A stretch of DNA of 64,000 bases from Ophthalmolycus amberensis (taxonomy: Eukaryota; Chordata; Actinopteri; Perciformes; Zoarcidae), in contig JAFEUB010001043.1 in NCBI GenBank assembly GCA_024529925.1, forward strand, positions 131,501 to 195,500, in the 5' to 3' direction. Position 1 is the first letter of the stretch. Each line of letters starts with the position of its first letter. The notes beneath the pieces were generated by a model. The model did no database searches, was not told the DNA's origin, and was given only the letters and a program-made list of their open reading frames with translations. Made by a program: the position numbers and the translations under genes. Below, one piece after another: positions 27,272 through 39,900 of this stretch.

Positions 27272-27759
27272 AATAACAATAAAACAGTTCTTGTACACTA
27301 ATCACCTCTCCTTCAGAACAAAACATGGAATAATAACAACACAGGTTCATTTTGTAAAACAAAGTAAATGTTCAACTTAAGTTACATTTCCCCCTTGTGG
27401 CTCTTCGTTATAATGCAACTGTTAAAGAAGTGGATTTGTATCTCGAGTCGCGTGGCAAACAACACAATGAAACTAAAAATGTCACAAGTCAGATCACAAG
27501 ATCATAAACCTGCAAGCGTCTCTGTTTTAATCAGCCTTCTAGTGTCAACTCAGGCACATTTCGTTTATTCATATTTCACAGACTCACGGAGTCACCTGAA
27601 GCGATGGATGTTTGAGGATCAAGTCGTGGGCACGAACAGGTGGGTGATGCTGGGGTCGGCCTTAGGGGATCTTCTGGGTTTGTGTGGCTGACTGACCTGA
27701 TGTGATGGTGGCTGTGAACCAGCACATATTGATTCATCAGTTCAGACCGGGTGAGTGCT

Positions 27760-28988
27760 TTAATCAGTTATGATGAGCTCGTCACAGCCCCAGTCCTCGT
27801 AGCTCCCATCGGGAAGGTACCTGCGGATGATGATTGGGATCTTTCTGCCCCTGTTGGACGGTCAAACAATATTCACGGTGAGACGCTGGGCGGTACAGAG
27901 AAGCTCGATATCTAAGAATATTGACCTTCTCTCTAAATAACGACAGAAGGAAACTAAATATGCAGTAATGAGATTATTTTACAAAGCATTACTGATAATT
28001 CAAACTACACAATTAGCACCTACTTGAGCTCTTTCATAGCGATTTGCAAGGGGTCTGTTTCTCCCTCCAGCTCCACCATGACTGGAGCGCACATCCTGTT
28101 GGAAGCAGATAGACATGTAAAGTAAATGCTTAAAAACAGGCAACACGAAAGAGCCTGACTGATGAAGTGGCCTCCAAACAGCCAATCCCTCCCACAATAC
28201 ATTAGGAGCTGGGTTATGGTACTCATCACATTAAAAAGGTATTGACGAGTGCCACTCAGCCAAATCATCTAGCTTCCTGACAATAAGCCCTCCAGCCTTC
28301 ATGATACGTGGACATAATTCAGTGAACATGGGAAGAAAAGTGTGCCGACAGGGGTCGAAGGTCGGAGGACATACTTGAACCCAGGACATTGTGGTCACAT
28401 CACCTGAATACAGGGTGCAGGTCACCAGACAAACACACTCACGCTATCTGGAGAGCTCGTGTCCCAAGCACTCTGGCTCGCTCATATTTGGTCATGTAAG
28501 GTGTTGTGATCCTCTTCAGGTTGGCCCCCTGCCCCTGTCCTGCAGGCAGGATCTGCACGTTCTCCCGGTCCACCTGCACGTGAGAGCAAATCAAACGGGT
28601 ATATTATCACAGAAGCAGCGGTGGAGACAATAAAAGGTAAAAGGCTTGATGGGTTACACACAAACTAAATGCTAGTCAGAACAGCCAATAATCATGTAAT
28701 TAAACGGATGACTTACATCTTCGGTGTTTTCCAGGTCATCTAATCCCTCATCATCTTCGCCATCTTCAAAATCTCCGTCGTCGAAACTACAGAAATTACA
28801 TCATAACAATTAGACCACGAATCCAGAATAATAATGAGCAGTTATGCTAGCTAACTAACATGTCAGTTAGCTAACGTTAGAACGTTAACGTTAGCCCACG
28901 TTGTTTTGTGTTGTAATAACTACGCAGCTCAATATATCACGTATTTAACGTTGTGTGTCGCCACTTACTTGTCTTCGTTGTCGGACAT
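27760..28988 (-). CDS. polr2f: RNA polymerase I/II/III subunit RPABC2 (Rpb6)
   Basis: Five exons read on the minus strand: 28969-28988, 28717-28786, 28443-28573, 28024-28095 and 27760-27850. All have GT-AG introns and correct phase, giving 127 residues, the same length as human POLR2F. The N-terminus is acidic (MSDNEDNFDD). It is followed by the conserved Rpb6 core [20 protein letters not shown], then [16 protein letters not shown], and the C-terminus DELIITD. The protein is a small subunit shared by all three nuclear RNA polymerases, where it stabilises the clamp and assembly. The residue after KELK is Gly where human has Ala, and DWGCDEL replaces DWGVDEL; both are mild changes. The gene converges on sox10, as in human 22q13.1. 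Confidence 0.97.
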
Positions 28989-29175
28989 GGTTTATGTTGA
29001 ATCTTGTAAATGTTTTCTGTGAATTACTGCTAATATCAACGTTCAGAAACACTTCTTGTTGTCAACATTGATCCACATGAACGGCGAGAATGTTTAACTT
29101 CCGGTATCTCGGTCCGTTGGAGAATATTCCGGGTGCGCCAGAGGAACGTTTGTTTACGTTCCGCCCGTACTGCCA
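28989..29175 (-). promoter_or_regulatory. polr2f: polr2f promoter region
   Basis: Directly upstream of the polr2f start, an ETS-type motif (CTTCCGG on the plus strand, 29098-29104) and GC-rich words (GTTCCGCCCG near 29158) suit a TATA-less housekeeping promoter. No TATA box is seen. Confidence 0.45.
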
Positions 29176-30179
29176 ATAAAAAGGCTGTTAAGAAAAAGCT
29201 TGAGCTTGAATTCTTTGGTCTAATAATGTAATTACAATAAAACGATTATGGTGCGGGCCAGATTTAATTAGTCTGTTTCGTAGTGGGGAGAGATATCGTC
29301 CTTTGCAAACTTGTGCAAAATAGGGACACACCTGCCTACTGTTGTTAAATGTGCTGAATTCTAAACTATTAGGAATAAGTATGGCTTTTCTTCATAACAT
29401 ATATGTTTATGTAAGAACACAGCCCTCCGTTCTTTCCCCACGTGTAGCTGATGCATTTAGTTTATCTAGACTATTAGACTTACTCTTATAGCATTTTTAG
29501 AAACAAACCAAGACTCACTGTCACTTGTCAACTTTCACCCTGAATTAACTGTTTTTCCAGAGATGTTGCCGTTTTTGTGCATTGAACAAAATTCTATACG
29601 ACATAAGGGTCAGGAGACACAAATCATGAAGAAAAATTCACAAACAAAGGACGTTGACATCTAGGAGTTATTACGTTTTTTGTTCCAGTTCTTTGAGGAT
29701 TTCCAAGCTCTGCTCTCCATTTAAAATACATAATATAAATATTAAAGCAAAAACAATCAAACATTCAAAACAAGTTGGTTTTAACTAGCTGGTTTGAGTG
29801 AGTATAAATGCATTTTTTCAGCAAGTCAAAAAAGTTATTTGAACATTAAATATACAATTCTTCATAAAAAAAGAGACAACTTTCCCAAATCCAAATGTAT
29901 TTCATACTTCATCAAATACAAGTATGTAATGAAAATAAAAATATTGTAAAACAGGAGTTACACATGGCAAGTAAATACACATGGAAGATAAAATATACAT
30001 AGATAACACTGAAACATTTGAGACATCAGAGAATATTTTGTTTAGGCAATGCTACAGAGCTGCTCTTCAACATAAAATGAATAAACTATTTAATATTGTG
30101 ATCGGACACTTTCATCATCTTGTTTATCTCAAAGTACGAGTTTGTTTTCAGTGAGAGTTTCTGCAGTCAGGTTAGTACT
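29176..30179 (-). other. Probable micall1 3' UTR and spacer
   Basis: AT-rich sequence after the micall1 stop, running toward the polr2f promoter, with no coding signal. I could not settle on one poly(A) signal. Confidence 0.4.
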
Positions 30180-33100
30180 TCAGCTCTTCTTGTCCATGGA
30201 GTCTTTGCTGCTCTCAGCTTTATGGTTCAGCAGCTTAAACAATTTCGGGGGCTTGAACTTCCCTTTTGACTTTTTGAGCTCTTTCAATCCTTCTTTCTGG
30301 ATCTCTGTGGAGAGATGTCATAGTTAGGGTCAGCAGAACACGAGTCAGCGTTTTCAAAACTGTCTTGTAGGCGTTTTATAGAGCATTATGTGTTTCAGAG
30401 AATCCAAGGCTACATTTGCTGTGCCTTCTTCACAAGCAGAGAGGAGAGTAAGGCATCGACAGGAGAAGTCACATCACACTGTGACATTTTCTTTTTTTTT
30501 TCAATGGGGACTTTTTGATATTAAGTTTTGTGTTCACCTTTGTTCTTCATCATGGCTTCCAAAAGCATATCTTCTTCTCTTTCCCTAATCAGAAAAATGA
30601 AAAGTTGCATTTTGAATTCTCAACATGAATATCTATGACTTCCCGATGTATACTTTTTTCTCTCTGCACACCTCTGCCTGTCCTGATCCAAGCTGCTGAC
30701 GATCTGGTTCCTCCGTTCGATGATGGCGACCAGCTCATCCATCAGCTGCTGCTCTCGACCTCGATCCTCCTGACTCCAGTCGCTCACTGAATGTTGAACA
30801 AAACAAAGCGCAGCATGTCAAGTCTTTGCACTGCATTGACATTCACCGCATTCAGGGAACTGAACCCAGTGAGGTTTTGGGATTTATGTCTTGTTCCCCT
30901 TAACACAAAAGGCAGTTTCAGGTCAGAAGGTGAAACGCACAGACCAGGATCATTTAAACCTCTGGAACAATTTGCCTTTAGAAATATGCTTATTTATAGT
31001 GTATGTGTGATTTTCATCAGGGTAACAACTACAAATGTTGGATCGATTGATTATACGGTTATAATCATTATCGATCCCCGAGTTTCCTCCCAGCTATGCT
31101 GTTGAGATAAATAATTGTTATTTTTTAAAGTACTGCACACAGCAACACACTGACCTGGTTTATTAAGGATACATCTGAGCTCGTACTCCACATCTGCCTG
31201 TCTCTCCTCCAACTTCTGCTGCTTTGTCCTGGGAAAAGGCAAAACACACAACAAAGACAAAACGTCTGAAAAATTCAAGAAACACTCGCCTAACATTTTG
31301 GATGCGGAACAGCCTGCAGGACAAATAATGGCACATACTGTACGACTCATAGGCGGAGCAAAAATCCTCGTCCTGGTCTAGTCTACTTACAGATGGACCA
31401 GCTCAGTGTCTCTGCTCATCAGAACATGTCTCTCATGGATAAGAGAGAACCACACCGTGAGCATTTGTTCCTCTTCTTCATCTAAAGCAAAAAGAACGGG
31501 TCATTGGAGCAAACATATATTACATAGTAATGTAACTCTTATATAGTATTTATACACTGCATTCACAAAAAACAGTGATTTGGTGGCAGCCAGTGAATCA
31601 TTTTGGTTCGAACCAGTAAGAACAATTTGCCGACCCGTTCTTGCAGTCTCTCAGATTCTCCTCCAGTTCGACTCCTCTTTGTTCCAGAGCCTCCAGATGT
31701 TTCTCCAGTTCTCTCATCTCCACCTGCAGGTCCTCTGTGGACACATCCTGGTCTGTCCTGCACCTGTCCAGCAGCATACAAGTCTCAGTAACATCTCACA
31801 CTCCAAGAATTATGCAGAGCTTCTGCAAAACCAAGTGTGAATAATCGCCACAAGGATTTACATACACTCCCTAATGACTGAACCTGGTGATGAGGGCTAA
31901 ACTAGTCTGTGTGTTTGCATCCAATCCTTCTATTGAGGTTCTATTGAGGCAAGAGGCAAACCTTTTAGCAGCAATGTGCATTTAGAATATTAATAAGTAT
32001 AAACATTCATTGAGTTTTTCATGTTATTAGTTGTCTTTGGAGTTCTAAATCCAGCCATTGTACCTTCCTCTTGATGAGTGGGAAGCCATGTCCGGGGCGG
32101 GGTCCGCGTAGAGGGGAGGGCCTGAAAGGTCTTTGATTTGGGCATCCCAGGTTTTCGATCAAAGGGATTCTCTCTGCAGGCCAGCTAAAAAAAACAAAAA
32201 AACATTGTTGTGTTGAAGTATTTAGTCTGTGACTGCAGAAGAAAACGTTCGTATTAGATTTCATTAATAACTTATCTCTTTCCGTACCTTACTTTGACTT
32301 GACACGACCTGGTCAGACTCATTAGCCTCCGTCAGGTCAAAATGCAAAAGGGAGCTTTGAGAGCGGGCAGATGTGATAGCTGGCACAGACAGACTTCTGG
32401 GTAAAATGTGACGCTGTGCTTCTTCTGCAGAGTCACCTTTTGTGTTTCCAGTTCCATCCAAATCAGAGAACAGTTGACTTGTTTCTCCAGCTGGTTCACG
32501 TGAAGCTCCCACATCATCAGGTGTAGACTTAGCAGCAGAATCTTCAGCATCACTTGAACAAACCACAGCATCCGTGTCCCCCGATGTGTTTTTCCGATTG
32601 CCCCCACTCTCTGAACGGATAGCTGCCGCTGAGGGCTCGGTTTGGTCGGCAGGCTCAGGCTTAGTGGCGCCTGTCTGAGTGTCCTCATCCACCTCCTCTC
32701 TAAATGGATTGGGAGGAGGCACTCGGGGCCTGTTCCAGGGCCTCCGCGGGTTGGAGACAGATTTGGATCGAGGAGCGGGTAGCGGAGGTGGAGCGGGAGG
32801 CAGTTGTGTCCAGGGTCCGGGGTGGATGATGCTCATCCACGGATGGTTGGTTTGCACTTTACTGCTACCTCTGGTTGGGCTGGTGCTACAGGGGGAAAGA
32901 CAAGAGGGGCTTCAAGAGATTACTCCACATGTGAGGAAGAACTTCTGAGGAAATCAGTAATTATTATTATTATTATGATGATCAATCAAAGCACACTGTT
33001 TTATATAGCTCCTTTTATGTGACGTTTAAGATTTTGCCAACATCCATTTGTTTGAGTTTTAAACTTTAAAATTGTGTTCCCTTTCCTAAGATCAAGATGT

Positions 33101-35859
33101 TTATAGAATATTTTTTTTTGTATTATTGTCAAACGTGAATAAATTCCTAACTGGACGTTAGAGAGGTAGCTTGAGTAAAAGAAAAGAGATGCTTGAAAAT
33201 CGAACATAATCAAGAGAAATACAGACGATGATAAAGTACACTCACATGTGAGATGAGTTGGATGAACATTTCTGGTTCAGGGATGAATTGCCTGCATGGA
33301 GAAACAGAGAGAAAAACAAAAATGTGAGAAGAAAAAGAGAAGAGCACATCAACATACAAACATGCAGAGATTAGTTAAAACAAAAACTGATCAGCTACAG
33401 TAAAAAGATGATTTTTCACCTGCAGCAGGGGAGCTGTTCACGGGCTGGGCAGCTTTGGTCCTGGGTGCAGGAACAGGGACCACAGAAGGGTCCAACATCC
33501 GCCTGGGTGCTGGAACCGGCCGACTACTTCCTTCCGTCACTCGTGCACACGGTGAAGAGAGCTCAGAGGGCCCTTGAGTCTTGAGTCCAGCTTTTACAGC
33601 TCCTGTGACGGTCCTGTCTTCAACACAGGGTGGAGGAAGACGAGGAGGCGCCGGTTTCTTGGCAGTGCACTTCAGTCCAAAAGTTGAGTCTTTGTCTTTC
33701 AGCTCTCTGCTCCTCTCCTGCGTCTCCGGTGTCTTACACACCAGTCTGTCCTGTGACTCTGTTGTCTCAGTGTAATGAGGGACGCTGGAGATAGCCGATC
33801 CACCCAGAGAGAAATAACCTGCCTGAAACTTACATTTGGTCCGATCGTCTGTAGATCCAATTTGCTGAGCGAGGTCGACGCTCGTACTTTTACCGTCTGT
33901 AATGTGGTGAATGCAGATCAACGAGCCGCCATCCCTTCCCTGTGTGTAAGACTCTGGTAAAAGAGTGCTGCGGCACACTTTGCACCTGGAAGACAAACTC
34001 TTAACGTATATCAACAGGAAAAAAAAGGTCATCCTATAATTTACCTGCACTGATGTCTAAATAACTCACGTGTATTCAAATTATTATTATATTATAAGAA
34101 GATTCTTTGACAATTAAAAACAAAAAACAGAAAAACCACCCAATTCTCTTCTTACGCTGGATGGCCATGTACAGATATAGTGAGTAGGGATGTCCAATGT
34201 GACCACAGTGGTCACTTGAAAGACATTTGCTACACATTCCTATGTGTGAACTGCAGCCCGACTCCAATCGGATCTACACAGTCTGGATGGATCTGGATCC
34301 AGACAGTAACAAGTAAAAAAAACTAAAACAAAAACCCAAACAAAACAGCTGTTACCTTGTGAACTGTGCTGTTACCTGAAACAGCTGCGATGGTAGACCT
34401 TTCCGTCGGTCAGATGTCTCTGTATGAGGTGGACAGGCTTAACACACACACTGCACACTGTCCGTGGCCTCGTGTTGGATAAACGATCTTCTCTACCGGT
34501 TTCCAGATCAGACTGGCTCTGAAAAGAGAAGAGAAAGCAGCAACTGATACCGACAACCCAGCAGCTGAGATGACAAAAAGGTGTGTTCACAAGTGCAAAC
34601 ATATGTGCGTTCAATTTACCTTCAGGCGTTTCAGGCCATCGCGAGTTTTACTCTTTGCGAGGTTGTTTAATAGAGTGGCGTGTGATGACCTAGAACTGGC
34701 AAGACCTGCTGCAAAGTCAAGAGAAGATATGCAAATGAAACTATAACGTGCTTGTGAGAAATAAACCTCAGCTTGCTGGTTTTCTGCAAGTAGCTCTGAA
34801 TTAAAGCAAGCGCTATCAAAGAAAACAGAGACATTGTACTCAGCATACCATAAGACTTCCTGTTGAAGAAGTAGTAGTACTGGTAAAGGTAGGTGATGAC
34901 GCCCAAACGATCCGGCACCTTGGTGGAAACCATGTCCTCAGGGTCCAGCAAGGCGGGGATGCCCAGCTTCCTCTCTGCAATCTCAAATGCCTGCAGGAAG
35001 CCAGAAAAGATGAACAGGAAATGAAGGTGGAAGACTGGAAAGAGGGAGTCGCACCAATACAAATTACCCAGAAGTCTTTTGTGCGAGTAATGGTTCATAA
35101 ATGCCAAGCACAGAGTTGAGAGACACATGCTTGCATTGTGATCCGAGTGCAAACCGTGGATGTAAATGACTCACCATCTTGTTATTTTGATGAACATCAT
35201 CTTTGCAGAGGGAGCTGAAATCTCTGGAGCAAGGTGAGGAAAATAAAAGAGATTGATTAAGTGATGACAAAAATAAGACAAACAAACAAAACAGTTGCCT
35301 ATCGGTGAATGAGGGTTAACCACAACAGACACAGAGAAGCACTGGCACAAGCTAAATGCAGTTCAAGATCACAGATTCAATTAGATGATTCAAGTTCATC
35401 CGTTGGATGTAAAAAAAAGAAGGTAGAAACAAACCAACTAATCCCATTAAAGTGGACAAGAAGAGAGACTAAGCAGATTAGACAGTGTGCAGGTCCTGCT
35501 CTGCTCCAGATTAGACATCACATTAGTCAATCTGGTGCAGCCCGAGACAAAAAAATCTCTGCACAGGACACCCCCCCCCCCCAAAAAACAACAACAGACA
35601 AGGACAAATGTGTTTACAATGTTAGATGTGTCCTCAACATGCAGCACACCTGCAGATCAGACCAATGCTTAAACGGAATAGATGTTTGCACTCCATGAAA
35701 CTACTGGTCTACTTACATCAAGTCAGGTCGGTGGTTGTGGATGATGGCACAGAATGCGAGTCCGTCTCTGAACGACGTTGACATGTTCTTGATTTCTACA
35801 TTGGGGTAACTGGCGCACGTGACGCGGCACCACTCTCGCACGGCCCTCGGCGATGCCAT
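30180..35859 (-). CDS. micall1: MICAL-like protein 1 (CH, LIM, NPF, bMERB), with frameshifts
   Basis: Fifteen exons on the minus strand: 35717-35859, 35175-35223, 34849-34990, 34620-34708, 34376-34518, 33420-33985, 33246-33291, 32288-32885, 32064-32184, 31635-31763, 31391-31481, 31155-31228, 30672-30786, 30538-30584 and 30180-30304. Domains in order are a calponin-homology domain (about 1-112), then a LIM domain (CxxC at 163/166, H184, C187, C190, C193). Pro-rich NPF motifs follow (NPFREE; ENPFDRKPG). The C-terminal coiled-coil bMERB region contains RQADVEYELRCILNKP. The family links Rab8/Rab35/Arf6 membranes to EHD1 on recycling endosomes. Length is about 825 codons (human 863). Exons 9 and 10 contain three apparent one-base insertions (near 32090-32125, 31757-31758 and 31634-31636), so the literal reading hits a stop. 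All other exons are clean and phased. Start: first ATG of the CH domain, MASPRAVREW. Confidence 0.92.
31040..31077. repeat. Imperfect inverted repeat in micall1 intron 12
   Basis: GGATCGAT+TGATTAT pairs with ATAATCA+ATCGATCC across a 6-base loop, with a 2-base bulge. It resembles degenerate ATCGATTAATCG-type repeat debris common in fish genomes. Confidence 0.6.
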
Positions 35860-36910
35860 TTCTTGGGTGAGATGTGACATGTGGACCGGCTGAACATCGC
35901 ACTTTATATGTTAGAGGGCGATCAAAGAAAGGCAGGTTGGGCATTGAGGAGGAAACGAGCAGGAAACGAGCATCTACGTATGCAACTTCTTCTTGCAGGA
36001 AACCTGCGGCCGAACTGATGCACCGGGTTGGTGAAGCAGCAGGGAGGAAGGAAGTTACATGACGCTGTCAAATACAAACCGAGGTGTCCGCGCGTTAAAG
36101 CTAACGAAGCGGCTTCACCGCAGCTCCCCTCACTCACAACAACGCTGCGTCACTTTTCACCAATCACAACAAAGGAGCTTCTGCATGTGGCGAACTGTCG
36201 TCAAAAACAGACGTCTACGGTGACCCGATGACACCCGGTTGATTTAAATAAAAGCAGGATACTTTTTAAATCAAATCCCGTTACTTGCTGTTGTCCCTTC
36301 TTGTTGTGCTCCACATTCAGTGAAGTGCACAATAGCTGTCGCTGGAGGGAGACACAGAGCTGCTGCCTCTATAATTAGGAAGAGGAGGTTTCTGGTTACA
36401 AGTTGATTTCTCTTATTGTTATATTCTCTGCGTGGCGGACAACTATAATAAATCTAAATAAAAAGAAGTCAATTAACAATTTTAACTGCTGTTAACAAAT
36501 TAATAAATAATCAAAACGTATATGCATTAGCTTCATTAAAACATGCCATTTGTTTTTTTCAATCCTTCTGCTCAGATCTTGCTAATAATGATTCAGCTCT
36601 CTGATCATAGAAATGAATTAGCTAGAATGGTTATTATTAGTATGGCCCTATTTACACTTATAGATAAATGAACAAATAGTCAAATTTGGGGCTAAAATGC
36701 AATATTTGGTCATTGGCGTTGACTTGGCATATTATACACAAAATAATAATACACAATGATGCACAGTCATGTTTTCAACAGACACTGCACTAACGTTACT
36801 GTTTCTAATGTTCAAACGTCTCTTCTATATACTCCAGTTCTGTGTCTCTCCTGCCTCTACGTGCATGTGTGTCCCTCGCGAGACCGACGCATCTCATAAA
36901 TCTCGCAGTG
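35860..36910. promoter_or_regulatory. Bidirectional spacer between micall1 and gga1
   Basis: The two start codons stand head to head about 1.05 kb apart. On the gga1 side, the palindromic promoter word TCGCGAGA lies at 36876-36883, 28 bases before the gga1 start codon. It is a known element of housekeeping promoters. On the micall1 side, a CACCAATCAC (CCAAT) word lies near 36156-36165. No TATA box is evident. The middle (36400-36760) is AT-rich with nothing recognised. Confidence 0.5.
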
Positions 36911-39900
36911 ATGGCTGCGCCGCCCGACACGGAGAGTTTGGAGTCTCTTATCAGTGAGTGTTTTAAACTTATTGTACCGAGCAGGTATCGTCCGGAGAGC
37001 CGGACACATGCGAATTATTATCCGCGAGTTGTTGTAGATGAGATGACAGCTCTGCGCGTGTCCCAGCAGAGCGGACTCGGACCCTGTCGCCACGTCCAGG
37101 ATGCTAACCTAGCTCCGGAGCGGCTGTGCCTGCTAGCTGTCAACACACGATACAGACAGGCGGAGCTTTAGCTCTGCGGCTCGATAGCTCAACTAGTTAG
37201 TGGGCGACGAGATCACAGGGAGGGGGGGGGGGGGGTCCATTTTTAGTCACATAGGTTAGATTATGATTACGGAAAAGCTATGGCCTCGTAAGAAAGTTCT
37301 AGACGAGACGATGACACGGTGCTAGCTAACGCGACACTCTGCTAGCACATTACATTACAGTCATTTAACGTTAGCAGACGCTTTTATCTAAAGCGACTTA
37401 CAATAAGTGTACTCAACATAGGTATTCAAGATAACTACTAGTCACCAGAAGTCATAAGTGCATCTCATTTTTTAAACAAGCATCTAAGAGCATAAACCAG
37501 AGCAAACGTACAGTGCAGAAACAAACGAATACAATAAGTGCAGCAAACTTGTGCACCGTCCCTGTGTTTATCTGCGCGGTGGCATGCTGGGGTTTTGAGA
37601 CTTAATGCATTTTAAATCATGGTGTCACTAGGACTTCCTTAGGTGCTAAGATAACGTTTTTTAAGTGAAAAGCTAAAGCGTTTTGACTCAACATCTGTAT
37701 CTATAAGGCGAAGGTATGCTGGGTATGAATATTGAAGCTCCCATATTAACAACAAGCACTCAGTTGCCAGTTTAGCCACTGCTAGTTAAGATAATACAAA
37801 CATGACAGTCAAATACAAGCTGTGCAGTAAACCCTCCACCCTCATGTCGGCTATACAGTTTTTGTTGGGATATTGTATTTAGAGGTGTTTCAAATCTACA
37901 ATAACATTGGAAAATTAATCTCCAATAACATTTTGATACAAAAAACTTTATACAAAATAATTGTTGGTCGGAAACTATAACTGAACAGATACAGATGTTC
38001 ACTGTTAATTTCACAATAATGTTAAGTCAATTCAGAAAGAAATCAATTTAGTTATCGCAACCTTTAACACTAGATGACTGTGAATGGCAGTATTGATATA
38101 ACTCAATAATGCTGAAGTAACATCGATCACCTCTGTTGTCTAATGTCACATTTGCTAACATTTCAGACAAAGCCACAAACCCACTGAACAGAGACACAGA
38201 CTGGGGCAGCATCCACGCCTTCTGTGACCAGCTCAACAATGACTTGGAGGGGTAAGAGGTCGTCATTAATTTGTCTGGTTGACGTTGATTCAAGTTTATA
38301 AATCCTGGAAACCATAGCTGTGGTAGTGGACAGATGTTCTACCAAAGAAGGATTTCCTGTTGAATTAGAAATCAATGAAATCCATCATCTTAAAAGTGAA
38401 CCGTCAATGCAAATGAACACATTTTATTCAGTACCTGCATGTGTACTTCAGGTGCCCTGGACATTCACTTTTGTTTGTGACTTGTGTTCCAGGCCTCAGC
38501 TTGCCACCAGGCTCCTGGCCCACAAGATCCAGTCTCCACAGGAGTGGGAGGCCATGCAGGCCCTGCTGGTGAGTTCAGATCTGAACCAGGATCAGATTAG
38601 TCAGAATCAGCTGTGAGCTAATCATATGGGATTTTATTTGTTTACATTTTCTGATTTGAAGATGTTTCACTGCTATAAGATAAGAACTTTGAGCAGATTT
38701 CACCCCAAAAAAACCCCATGTGCATGTTAGGGTTTCAAATGAGCCGGTGTTCCTGAATGCATCTCAGGAATGTACAGTAATGTAACAGAAAGAAACGGTC
38801 CTCAAACCTAAATTTGTTTGTTTAAATATGTATTGAATAGTTTGACGTGACGTTCCTTTTAGAACACGATGTATCTGTTTTCAGATTGTTTCATTTTTTT
38901 GCATTCCTAATTCTTGCTTAGGTTCTGGAGACGTGTATGAAAAGCTGCGGGAAAAGGTTTCACGGCGAAGTTGGCAAGTTCCGTTTTCTCAATGAACTCA
39001 TCAAAGTAGTTTCTCCGAAGGTAAGGGTTTCCCCCAAGTGTTTCTCTGAGTGCGTCTATGTTTTTCCACTTTATTCTTACACGTCTGTTGTGTGTAATTC
39101 ACTCATTGTTCTCCTCAATGCTCCACTCAGTACCTGGGCTCACGGTCACCAGAGCCGGTAAAACAGAAGGTTCTGGAGTTGATCTTTAGCTGGACGTTGG
39201 GGTTACCTGATGAGGCCAAGATCTCAGACGCCTATCAGATGCTGAAGAAACAAGGTAAGACGTCACCAGATTAATGTAAAGTTCATTTTTAAGGTTAATC
39301 TTAAACAAATTACTGACTTGGTAATAATGGCTAAAAAAATTTACATTGATGTATAATAATTAGAAGCATTTAACGTCTTTCTTTTTGATATTCTGTGCTT
39401 GTGAATCAGGTATTATTAAACAAGACCCAGAGCTGCCACCTGACAAACTGCTGAACCTTCCTCCACCCAGACCCAAGAATGCCATCTTTGAGGATGAGGA
39501 GAAGTCAAAGGTGAGGACTTGTCTGTTAATAATCACAGTTATTTGGAAAGATGCTTTCCAACATGACCTGAGCCACTTTCTTACAACACTGCGCATGCTG
39601 TCATTACCTACGAAGCCTGTTCACTCATTGTTCACCACGGGATCTCTGGCTGTCTGCTTTGTCAGACGCTGTCTCGCCTGTTGAATAGCTCGCACCCCGA
39701 GGACCTCAAAGCTGCCAACAAACTCATCAAGGAAATGGTCCAAGAGGTAAACCCGTCTCCGACTCCTTTTTTTTATACATCACATTCTTCTGTTCTACAT
39801 TAACTGCACCTCCTGCAGATAAAGTCGTGTGTGTATAAGAAAGAGTAAAATATCAGAGTGCTGCACTCAGAGCGGGAACATTAACGGAGTGAGGATAATG

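Noticed and set aside
28857..28895. CTAACGTTAG and CGTTAACG palindromes in polr2f intron 1
   Set aside because: This GCTAACGTTAGC word pattern is very common repeat-like sequence in fish DNA, and there is no evidence of function.
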